Below, piece by piece: positions 1-10,338 of a DNA stretch of 64,000 bases. The DNA is taken from the NCBI GenBank assembly GCA_013397435.1, contig VZRG01002023.1, forward strand, positions 1 through 64,000. Direction: 5' to 3'. How positions within the stretch are numbered: the first letter of the stretch is position 1; every line of letters begins with the position of its first letter. Source of the DNA: Erythrocercus mccallii. Taxonomy: Eukaryota; Chordata; Aves; Passeriformes; Dicruridae. Under the pieces are notes generated by a model that saw only the letters and a program-made list of their open reading frames with translations, searched no databases and was not told where the DNA came from. Position numbers and translations under genes: made by a program.

Positions 1-1651
1 ATTTCAGAGGAATGGTTTCCCAGGCTTGGATTATGCTGGTGTTATTTTCATTCAAAATCATCTTGTCATCATGTTCTTGCATAGATTTGTAATTTTCTGA
101 AAGCAAGCTGGCTGGTATGTTCATGCTGCTCATAAATCTTTTCTTAAAACTTTTTTCTTTTTAATGGAAGTCATGTGGGAAGCTAAAAGTATCTAATACA
201 GACAACCATGTAAGTTACTGGATGTGTTGCCCTCCACAGAAATGGACAGAAAGGATATGAAAATAAAATGTGTTACAGAGGAAGCGCAGAGCAAAGGGAA
301 CTCTGCCTGTTACATTTTAGATTAAACTGTTCTTCGAAGGCAAAGTCTTTGTTGCGAAGGTAACATAGGTGAGAAATGCCACAATGAAGAGTAGAGGAGG
401 GTGGGTAGTTGTGGCTCCTTGGTCATCAATGACCTCAGTGTAAGCAGGCATGAAACCGTGGTTGGTCCCATGTCCCCACCCACGCTGAGAGCAGCTTTGC
501 TTTAGCATGTGGAGATAGGGTAAAACTCTTCCCATTTATGCTATGTTATAAAAGTGGTTGCTTTCACACAAAAATTCGCCATATTTAGCTATTTTACTCC
601 ATTTTAGTCCCTTCAAGGTACTGCATGCTTGTAACTGACTTCAAGAAGAGCCTTTTATCAGTCAAGAGTAAGTACATGAAGTTATAGGACATAGACTTCC
701 TATTGCCATGAGTTTTCAAAAGAGAACTCGCAGCACCTCTTGGTTTTTATTATGGATATAATATATAGAATCTATATAAAGAGAAGGAATAAGTTATATG
801 TTCTGTAGTTATTAGGGTTTTTTTAGATGAAATACAAGCCATTCAGGAATGCAACTTAAGCTCCATTACTTCAAAATAAAGCTATAGAAATAAATATAAT
901 TGCAAGCTAAAATATTTTATCTCTTTAAAGAGGCACTGCCAGCTTTAAAAATGATCATAATTTGCTGGATATGTTAAAATTAAAAGTGCCAGAGCAGCAC
1001 ACAGTTATTCTAAATGAGAAGGAAGACTGGAAGAAGAAACCACCCCTCCTTGCCAGCAGTCGTACACACATGCACCACACATGCCCAATTTGGTTTTTAC
1101 AAAGTATGCTGTCAAGTGAATACTGTCATGTTCCCTGTTTAATCAGTTTCCTCTTTTATTTGTGTGCTGTTGTATATAAAAGGAAATCTGCTTGTAAAGT
1201 CAGGCTGTTTAATAATTCATTCAAAAATGATTAGAGTTCAAGGGGAAAGTTGTTCCTTTAAATGACTGAACCAAACAGGAAAAAAACCACGGGTAACATG
1301 AGGTTGAAATTCACTTCTCCTAGGATTATGTATGGTATATTTAAATTTCTTGTTCAGATCTAAACATTTGGCTTAAAGTAGAATGTCAGTGGTTATCATC
1401 TTTATTTGGGTCCTCCTTTATTCCCCTTTTGAGTAAATTTTGTTTGTTCTGGTTCTTCAAAGGTGCTTTCTTAGGCAGTAAGATAAGAAAGATGATCTTT
1501 TTCTTTTGGTCTTTACATGTACTCTGTCTTCCCAAAACAGGCTGAAAAATCCCAGTTGGAATTATTTTTGCCAGCGGTAGTTTTCATCTTCTCTTCAGAC
1601 TGTGCTCTGCAAAGTAACCCAGTAACCATCCCTGGGAAATGTCCCCACTTT

Positions 1652-1676
1652 GGGGCTGGGTGCTGGGCTGGCGGGG
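1652..1676 (+). other. Potential G-quadruplex motif (plus strand)
   Basis: Four runs of three or four G lie at 1652-1655, 1658-1660, 1665-1667 and 1673-1676, separated by loops of 2, 4 and 5 bases. This satisfies the usual G3+N1-7 pattern. More G runs follow to 1730, so the whole 80-bp patch is strongly G-biased on the plus strand. Folding in cells is inferred, not shown. Confidence 0.6.
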
Positions 1677-3915
1677 CTGTGGTCCGAGTGGTGGGCTGGT
1701 GTGAAGGAGCTGGTGGGTGGGGTGGCAGGGCACAGGACTGACTGGCTGAGCTTCAGCCCTTGGGGTGATTGTGCCTGTGCCCTGGGAAAGGGCTTGCAGT
1801 GGGATTTTTATTCAATGTTTTCCCTCCTTTCTCTTGTGCAACAAAACAACTACCAAGGGCCTGGATTCAACAATGTGTTTAGACCAGAATCTTCCCTTTA
1901 AAATCCCTGTCAGCACTTTCCCAACACTAGCTAAGGCAATGAAACAACAGAGCACGGGGACACTGAAGGAGAGATGAGAGCCTGTGCATTGTACTGACTC
2001 CGGTCTCCAGAACTGTCCACGTGGCCCCAGAAAGCCTCTTTCTATTAATGGGAGTATTTCCTTCAACTGCTTTGCTTTCCAGAAGCAGCCTAACCAGCTG
2101 TGACCCGCACTTGCAGTATTTGCTGGGGGCTGTTTTCCTGAGTGCTGCTCAGAGCTTGTATGGTGAGAGACAATCCTTTCCAGTCAGGGGAGGCTCAGCT
2201 GGGGTGGTCTGCACTTCCCCCATGCAAGTCCAGTCTGTTTGCATGTGATTAGCATGGGCACTATCCTTGGGGATGCTGCTGTGCCTTGCACTTGGACTCT
2301 TGTCGTCCTGAAGCCGCTCTAGAATGAGTGGAGCAGTGGCATCCAAGTCACTCAAGTGTAATGATCCCATGTAGATGTGACTGAAGGCCAAAAGGTGATA
2401 AAGGTGTGAAGAGGAAGAGAGTTAGTGCTTGTCAGATAGCACTCTGGTCAGAAGAGCCAAGGATATTTATAGGTCAATGTCACATGTATGGTCACGGGAA
2501 TACATCATCTCATTCCTTGAGCCAGAACAGACTTTATCCATGCCCCTGGTATCACAGAAGATGGTTCAAGTCTAAACTTTAGATGTCTCAGCATGGGAAA
2601 GAGTTTGGTAAGTTCCAGCAGTGTCATTGGGATGTATCCACCTTGTTGTCAGTGACAGAGGGCCCCTGGACCTAGTGGTGTCTTGGAGGAATGGGTAAGT
2701 GGCAGCTAGCCGTGGCCTGCAGGCAGATAACCAGTTTGATGCTAGGTACGGTACCAGCAGATGGTGCTGAAGAATGGATAGCACAGTTCCCAGATTTTGC
2801 AAGGACCCGTTAAGACTTCTTGTCTTGTGGCATTTTGGGAGCTCCTTGCACACCGGCCTTTGTGTGGAGGTGATATTGTCAGCTGGGCGCAACCTGGGCC
2901 CTGAGCTCTGAGCCAGACAGGTTATTGAGTATATCACAACTTTGGTTTCTCGTGCTGCATCAAAGACATTGCATGTTTCAGAATTGTGCGTGTTGCCACT
3001 ATGGCGCTTCCTCTACCAAGCATGCCCTGAAACTGCTTACTCACTGGAGGTAAACAGCCTTATTTAGCAGCTTACCCTAACACCCAACAGCTGTCCGTTT
3101 TCAGCAAAAGGCCAATGGTTATTGCCCTCCTGCTATTGCCTCTGCACTCATGTTCTTGTCTCAGAAGATCTGCAGTCCTTGGGGGCATCATCCCAGTCCC
3201 AGCAGGCTCTCACTTGACCTTGGTACAATTTGAGTCAGATTCGAAGTCATCTTTTTTCACCTCGGGTGGTGTCCTACTTGTTACAGATCAGAAATGCTGG
3301 AGTTCATAACTGAGTAGGTCATTGCTATAATGTTTTCCATTTGAAGTAGTAAACTGTCTGAATGAGGAGGAAAAAAAGTAGAATTTGAGATTGTTTCATG
3401 AAAAATAGATTCTATATTTTACAAGTTTAATTATGACTGATTTTCCAGTTTTAGCTTTATATGCTTTAAATGTTGAGTCTAAATTAGGCCACAGGAAAAG
3501 GATGGTCTATCTTCAAAGAAGCATTTAAGCTGATTGTGTTCTTCAGATTCACGGAAAACAGCTGTGGGTGTAGCAGTAGCTCTCAAGCTCTCTTCCATGC
3601 TAGCACACAAGATGCGGATGCAAGCTGGATACTTCTACTGTGTGGGAGTTTGGAGGAGAGGCTCAGTAAAACTGGTTGGCAAAATTACCACCAGAGCTGT
3701 AGAGTTGTAGGACCTTTTAGAATACAGGAGTGAGGTGAAGTGGACAAGAGGAAAGGCATCCCACATCCTCCTCAAGCAACTATGAAGCCTCTGATTTGCA
3801 TGGGCAGAGACCACGTTGCATAGATGGATAAATACATTCGTTTTCACTGCTGTCTTCCCACTAAGAAAAGCTTCAAGTACATAATTATCATTGCTTTGAC
3901 TGAAATGTAACCCTG

Positions 3916-3957
3916 TACATATATATGTATGTATGTATGTATGTATATACACACACC
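3916..3957. repeat. (GTAT)n / TA / CA compound microsatellite
   Basis: A short TA run passes into about five GTAT units, then a TA run and a short CA run. It is a compound simple repeat of about 40 bp. The minus-strand reading gives an artefactual Tyr-Ile-His-Thr peptide that should not be annotated as a gene. Confidence 0.9.
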
Positions 3958-5574
3958 ACCACAGGTGGAAGGTGATACCACAGGCAGATCTCCTTTGGAA
4001 AACACATGGTGGTTCTGCCAGCAGAGACTCTGATCTTTAAAATTTTGTAGTGACCGTTCCAATTTCTTAGCAGCTCATCCAGGAGTGTTAACCTCCACTG
4101 TTCATATTTGTAGTGGCCAATGCGTTGGTGACTGACATCTCTCACTAGTCTGCAGCTTGACATTTTTGATGATGCAGATGTCGCATGATTTCTCTACTCA
4201 TGTGTTATTCAGAAATGAGTATGGAAGAGCAGTTGCTCCAGAACAAGTCCATGAACCAGTAGTCTTTTTCTGTTTGAAAGAGGCCACATTGCTCTTCAAC
4301 AGTCTTTCGGGTATTGCAGCACTGGTTTTGGTTAAAGAAGAACAGAGAGAGCACTCCGATTGCAGAGCAAAGAGTGGCAACTCATGGAAGAATTCATAAA
4401 TAGCTACTTTTCAGTAATCCCACATGAAGCTGAGCTCTCTTCTTTCAGTGGACTCTGTGGATGTGCTGTAGGGCTTGGTTTGGGCCTGCTGAAGACCTGT
4501 TATCACAGTTTATGTTACGTAGTGGTTGTCTGAATGGTGACTTCAGAAGCACTTAGCTTGGCAGGCAAACTGAACAAGCTCTGTTTAAATAACCACACAG
4601 GTACAGAAGGCTAGTTGATGTTTGGAATTGTCAGCAAATGATGTTGAATAGATCTTTTCAGCAAAATCGTTGTATGTTTCCTGCTGCTTCAAACAACAAA
4701 TTCAGAGATCAGGATGGTTTGAGAATATTAAAAGTGCAGAGGTACAAGTGCTCATTTGTGAGATGCTGCAATTTTGTTTGGGCAGGCAGCTATTTGCTGC
4801 TTTGCCAGTGGTAACAGAAGGAATAGCTGGGCCTTGCAAAAACATGTGTTTCTCTTCTTTTGAGAAGCTCCAGCTCTTTCAGCAAATACTTTTAAAAAAA
4901 ATGGAAAACATCTTAATTGTTTTGGTGTTATGGGTTTCATCAGCACCTGGAAGAGGAATGCAGTTCATAATTTAAAACCTTTCCAGTCTCCCTTCCAGCA
5001 CATGACGGTTGGTGTTTCTGAGAGGCTCTCTTCTGGATGTCTGGACAGGTCCTGCAGCCCATTTGCTTGTTTTAAAGCTGAAAAATACAAGGCAATTTGA
5101 GTGGTATTCATTCTTCCTAATTTTCTTAATACCTTGCCTCTGGCAGGCTGCAATGCCTTTGCATGGAGGACTGGGGCTATGGGAGAGTAACTGCTGAAAC
5201 TCCCCAAAGCTCAGCCTCCCCAGAGCTGCTTGCCCTGGCCCTGAGCTGCAGCAGTGATCAGGCCTTGTGGGCTGCAGTTCTGCCCCAAAAGCCAAGAGTG
5301 TTTATGTGACTTTTTCTGCAGCAAATAGCAGTATTTCAGTCCTATGAATTACTCTTTGTCTCTTTGGACTTGCAAGTCACTGAGACGTAGGAAGCTTTCT
5401 TGTTTATTGTTGCCTCTCTCACTTTCACATGACTTTTTATTGAAGACCCAAGCACTTCTTCGGCAAAGTGTTAGATTCACCATTCTTTTAAAATTAAATG
5501 TGCCGAGGTGACCTAATCAGATGGTAGCTGGTTGACCACAGGAATGGGAACTATGATACTGTGTAATCTAGTTT

Positions 5575-5665
5575 AACGTTAGTTCACTCTGTGACCTTAG
5601 GCAAACAGCTTAGTTGCTGCAAAATGGGAATGATAATTCCTTTTAAATGTTGACAGAAAGTTGAG
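5575..5665 (+). repeat. MIR-like tRNA-derived SINE fossil (plus orientation)
   Basis: The stretch has the ordered hallmarks of the MIR/CORE-SINE body. CTCTGTGACCTTAGGCAAAC is followed by a shortened pyrimidine-rich segment, then AAAATGGGAATGATAATTCC, and then a region resembling the part of MIR that leads into ATTAAATGAG-type sequence. About 20 bases of the consensus seem to be deleted between the 'CTTAG' and 'AAAATGGG' blocks. MIR-type SINEs are old amniote repeats that are rare and decayed in birds. The call comes from recalled consensus similarity, not an alignment. Confidence 0.6.
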
Positions 5666-7410
5666 TAAATAAGCAAGTTCTGCTCTCTATGGGTCAGGCA
5701 GTCTTATTCTCAGAGGGACTTCAGAGCTTCCATTATTTCAAATTACTTTGGAGTAAAGGGATGTAGCACAGGCATCTGGATCACCAAGGACTTAGTATGT
5801 TTGCCAATACTGATCCCCATACCTCAGCTTTCTGGTGTGTGTGTGGTTGTGTTTTGGGATGAAGTGAGGGATTCATGGTGGTTGGGCTGGGTAATCTTGG
5901 GTAATCTGGCCTTGTCTCCAACAGCAGTTTCATCCACCGTCTTACACCCTGTGGCATGTGAACACAAGATGGATGGACCTCTCACATCTCCTTCAGGCAG
6001 GAATGTGGCACTCTGTTCCATGGTGGTTTTAGTTTTGAAGTAGTGCATCTTTTTACTAAATAATGACATAAATGAACTCAGTTCCATAGGATTAAGAGCA
6101 GCAGTGACTTCATTTGCCACCAGTGAGTTTGCCCGAAATGTCCCGTGAAGCCTAAAGCAGGCTACTTGCTGTTTAACATCCTGGTGACAAAACACCTCAT
6201 GACAGCAGAGCAACCTTTACAGTTTTTCATTTCTCAATTGCATTTCTTAAACTTTGAAGTGTCATTTATTTTGATACCTGGTATTTTTCAGGCCACGCTT
6301 TTATTTGGTGGGAATAGCCTTAACATGTATTAAAGGCAGAAAAGCCTGTGGAAATGGTTAGAAGTTATTCCCAGAATGTAAATAACTCCCTAAATTTTGA
6401 GCTCTACAAGTCTGATGTGTTTTAAATGGTCTTTTAGAGAGCAAAATGAAACTTAGCGTGGCATTTAACCAACAGTTTACAGAGGTGCTAGTTATTCCAC
6501 TTGGCTATATTTAGGAGTCCAGGAAACAACAATGACAAAAAAATAGTGAAACACTCTTGCAAAAAAATTAAAGGAACAGTTTCAGCTATAAAACTGATGT
6601 CTGCAGAAAAAAACCCACAGCTGCTAAATGTTACCAAATCATAATAATTGTGACAGAGTTACATCCTGATCTTTCTTTAAGATCATCTTCACCCATGTGA
6701 AGGCCTCTTGATTTAAACAGGACTCAGCAGCAGCAGGGAGGTTTGTGTTAGAGGATCCTGGTAAAATTGGACTGCTCATGTAAATCAAGGCTTATTTTTG
6801 CATTCCAAAGGGTGAAAAAGTCACATGGGGGGAGTGAGATGCAAGACGTGTGAAGAAACCTTTATACAGTGACTCCACGCTGGGGAAGTCTCAGCTGGAT
6901 GCCGTGCCCTGCTTCGAACAAAAAAGCATTTGACCACTGTGAGAGGGAGTCTTAGGGACTCCCTTGTGGCTTGGGGAACATCGTCTGCAAGGAAAGTCAG
7001 AGCAAACCTGCTTGTTTGCTCTGTGAAAAAAGGCAGAAGGCTAAAGGATAGAAGGATATGTCCTCAAATGAGTGAGGAGCAGACAGAGAGCAAAGGGACA
7101 AGAACAGAAGTAACAAAAACCACATAGATGAGGGATCACTGCTAGCATAATGAAACCTTACTTAGTGAAGATGAAACAGTACAATTGAAGCGTTTAAAGT
7201 GGGTATAATTAGTCCCTCTCCCGAAAATGAAGTAGGTGAATTACTTAAGCTGATATTTTGCACTCTGTCTTATGAAGTGATGTAACTTTTACCAATCTTT
7301 GAAATACTGATTGTGAATGAGTCAGTGTTTCTCAAGGGCTTGGGTCAGCTGTTCCCATTTACTGGTCTGGAATCTCACTTTTATCATCCAGTCTCTCTGA
7401 GTTTCCCCTC

Positions 7411-7450
7411 ATGTGTTCAAAACCAAGTTAATGTGTTCAAAACCAAGTTA
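7411..7450 (+). repeat. 20-bp perfect tandem duplication
   Basis: Two identical 20-bp units lie head to tail at 7411-7430 and 7431-7450, followed by the first four bases of a third copy. The identity suggests a recent slippage or duplication event, or an assembly artefact. Confidence 0.95.
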
Positions 7451-8152
7451 ATGTTAGTATACTAAGGGACCACTATAGTATCATTGAGGTTGGAAATGCA
7501 CTGTGATAGATGCTACTTAAATATATGGGGAGACAGAGTTACCTGCTTTTGCAGATCCGTGGTTGAATTATTTTTCTGCTACAGTATAGTTCATTAGGGC
7601 TGTGATTTTGTGTCACAGCGGTTTTAAAACCCTAGTATAAATGCAGCTTTATCATCAAAAAGGTGAATTTTGCTGCAAGAAAGGGAGTATATTGGTGCAA
7701 GCTTCCTTCCTTCATCTGCACTGTTCCCCAGGATAAGTGGTGTTTGCACCACCTGAGCTCACCTGTGCAATGAAGTTGCCTGTTAACCTGGTCAGCTCTT
7801 CCTCCTGCTGACCCCACCTCAGCACAGCTTTGTGAACCCAAGAGGCATTGCAGTCTAGAGGGCACCTGCTTGAAAAGAACATCAGTAGGCTGGCTGGACA
7901 CAGACACCATATTCTTAGGAAGGGGAGGGAATATCTGACAGGGCTGGTCTCAGCATCCTCCAGCTGTGCCAGAGGGAGAGCCTGGGAAAGACTGTGTTAA
8001 AGAGTGGATTCACTTTTAGCTCTCCTGTTTCTCCTCTGTGATGTTCACTGCTGTTCAATGGTGATTACTCGATGGGCAGAGCACCTCCTTTGCTCTGCTC
8101 TTGGGCAGGTAGCAAGTTATTCCATAAGCAAGCACCCTCTTTTGCCTGTCCT

Positions 8153-8171
8153 CCCTCCCACTCCCGGCCCC
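8153..8171 (-). other. Potential G-quadruplex motif (minus strand)
   Basis: On the plus strand, C runs lie at 8153-8155, 8157-8159, 8163-8165 and 8168-8171 with loops of 1, 3 and 2 bases. The minus strand therefore carries a compact G3+N1-7 motif. Short loops generally favour stable folding; folding here is not shown. Confidence 0.55.
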
Positions 8172-10197
8172 TTGCCATGAGCAGGTCAGCAGCCGTGGTC
8201 AGAGGCATCCTTAATGAGGTCCCTAGCTGCTCGCTGGGCTGATTTGGTTGTAGTTTTTAATAATGCGAGGTTATTTTGTTAGCGGCTTTACTTTCCAAGT
8301 CTTTTCCCCCTTCCAGCACCCCTAGGTACAGCTCTACTGGATCAGTTACCATCTGCTCCAGTGTTTGCATTTAGCCTGCAGGGCCTGTGATCTCAGAAAT
8401 ATTTCCTGTAAATGGGATCTCTCATGCCAGGCCTGTCACACAATAGATATATAATTGGATAAAACCTAAACTGAAAACAACAAACAAAAAGAAGAAAACT
8501 ACATGTTGTGCCATACACAGCACGTGAGCCAGTCCAAAATGGGATACACTCCTTGTTTATGTCTGAAGCTGCTCTTGTATGTCTTTTTTATTCCTTTTTG
8601 CTGTTTAACAGAATCAAATTAATGTAATAATTAAATTCCATGATGCATTTTTCCCCTACTTACTCTGGAGCAGCTTGCGGTGTGAGTGCAGAGCAGCAGT
8701 AGTGCCACAACAAATGCAGTTGCTGGGTTTTAAGTCTTGATCCTGGTGTTGGATACCAGGTAGAGTCCATGTTGAAGTCACAAATCCTTCTCCTCCATGG
8801 TTTGGCTGCATTGGTGCAGCATTTCTTGCTGGTTGGGAGGCAGGGTGATGCAGAGCCTGGGAACAAGGCTGGGCTCTGGGGGAAACAGTGGGCAAACCAC
8901 AGGCAGCCAATCCCCTGGTCACTGAGAGCAAGGGTGAAGATGGCATCACTGATCCTTGCAGAGGAGAAAAAAATGCAAAATTTCTTTCAATTCTTTAAAC
9001 CCAAACTCCTGAGCAGGGATACAGGTTTGTGTAAGATGCATGCTGCCTTCTGGAACAGCTCACCTTTTGGATTTGCCAACCTTTCTGCAAGAAGGTGGAG
9101 ATGATGAAAAATATCTGATGCAATGAATCCACACCTAAACTAAAAAAAAAACAACCCAACTGATTGTATAAATGAGAAATTTTTCACTGTGATTTTCCCC
9201 TTGCTCATACTGTGAATTTTCTTCATCATTGCTGGAAGAACAAACTGTGTGAGTTGTATTCATGCTGTTATTCTGGTAGTAGTGAGCTTACAAATATTTT
9301 TTCTGTTTTGTTGAAGGGACTGCAAATGCTCTACTCTAGTCATAGCTTGCAAAAGCTGCTCAGAAGTGCACTGTAGAACATCAAAAAAAGAATTGAATTC
9401 AGCTTCAGTCGAGACCAGTAATTGGTTTTCATACAAAAAAAAAAAATCCCCAACCAGAAGCTGTTCATTTGTCTCTGGGAGATAAAAAAAGCCCAGAGTT
9501 TGGATTTGATTGCCCTCCCCCTAAAGTAATAACAGTAATCCTAATAAGCAGGCAGATTTATAAATTTTCACCAACAGACAGTGCCACGATGTTATACTAA
9601 CTTAGGTTTATTTATGACAAATGCAGTCTAAAGCACCAGAAATATAAACCTTGAATCCTTTTAAATTCCAACATAAAAGGATTACATTTTATCAATATAG
9701 CTTATCTCCTAGCACTCTGCCTTTTTTATGAACCCACAAAACATGCATTTTGTCTTCTTTTCTGCTTTTTTTTTTTTTTAACATAGCCAGCAATTTCTAA
9801 ATCAAGAACACAATCTTAATGCTAGTGCCATTTTTGGCGATAGGCTGTTTTATTGATTTCCACAATGCTGGCATTTCATCAATAACAGTAGAATACAGGC
9901 CCATAAATTCACCCTTCCCAAAAGAAAGTGGCCTAATCTTTCATAGCAGCTTCCCTTTGCATTTGAGTTGAACTGTAGGTTTAGTGGTTCAGGAAAAAAA
10001 TCAGGTTTGATGAGCCTTAAAGAAACAAATAAACCAAGCCAGAAGCAATCAAAAGTACATGCGAGTTCATAAAAAGTGAGCCTTGGTTTCTTTGTCTAGA
10101 AGATTAACACTTCCTCAGGAGGGCTGTAATAGGATTGAGCCTTCCCAGTGGTACTTCAAAGACATGTGCTCCTGAAGACTTTTACTGAGTAACTTAC

Positions 10198-10338
10198 AGT
10201 ACTGTTGGAGGCTTTGCCTCTGCTTTCCTTCTGGTTTCTTTCAATACTTCGAGGAAGATCTGAACTGAGGATCATGTTACTCCTCCTTATTTTTATCCCC
10301 CCAACATTTTTCCTCTTCTGTATGCAAAATTTTGCGTC
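10198..10338 (-). CDS. Possible internal coding exon (47 codons), unrecognised protein
   Basis: On the minus strand a long pyrimidine tract (about TTGTTTTTTTCCTTTAAG, ending at 10339) is a strong 3' splice site. The downstream 5' splice site at 10197 reads ACT|GTAAGT. The 141 bases between them are open in one frame as 47 whole codons, starting with Asp and ending with Thr (phase 0 to phase 0). The peptide is basic and polar (CIQKRKNVGGIKIRRS near the start, ERNQKESRGKASNST at the end), with no hydrophobic segment and no domain I recognise. No partner exon was found nearby, and the other exon candidates in the window do not match its strand and phase together. It could be a cassette exon of a gene on the minus strand, a noncoding-RNA exon, or a chance pairing of splice-like sites. 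Confidence 0.35.

Larger units (their letters stand above)
1..5560. other. Noncoding DNA, no gene recognised
   Basis: This is low-CpG sequence that is mostly AT-rich, especially 720-960, with a G-rich patch at 1650-1730 listed separately. Open frames are short and none shows a domain or a convincing pair of splice sites. It reads as intron or intergenic DNA. The only repeats seen are the GTAT microsatellite near 3.9 kb and the G-run motif. Confidence 0.6.
5666..10190. other. Noncoding DNA, no gene recognised
   Basis: No supported gene. It contains a 20-bp tandem duplication near 7.41 kb, a C-run motif at 8.15 kb, A runs near 9.43 kb and a T run near 9.77 kb. The part from 9530 to 10080 is AT-rich, with little simple sequence, and has the look of a conserved noncoding element; this is an impression only. 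Confidence 0.55.

Noticed and set aside
7411..7450. CRISPR-like repeats, here and at other short duplications
   Set aside because: The repeats are only two head-to-tail copies without unique spacers, and the genome is vertebrate.
7462..7495. Possible short CR1 fragment (ATCATTGAGGTTGGAAATG)
   Set aside because: Only about 20 bases resemble a CR1 end and the flanks do not continue the match.
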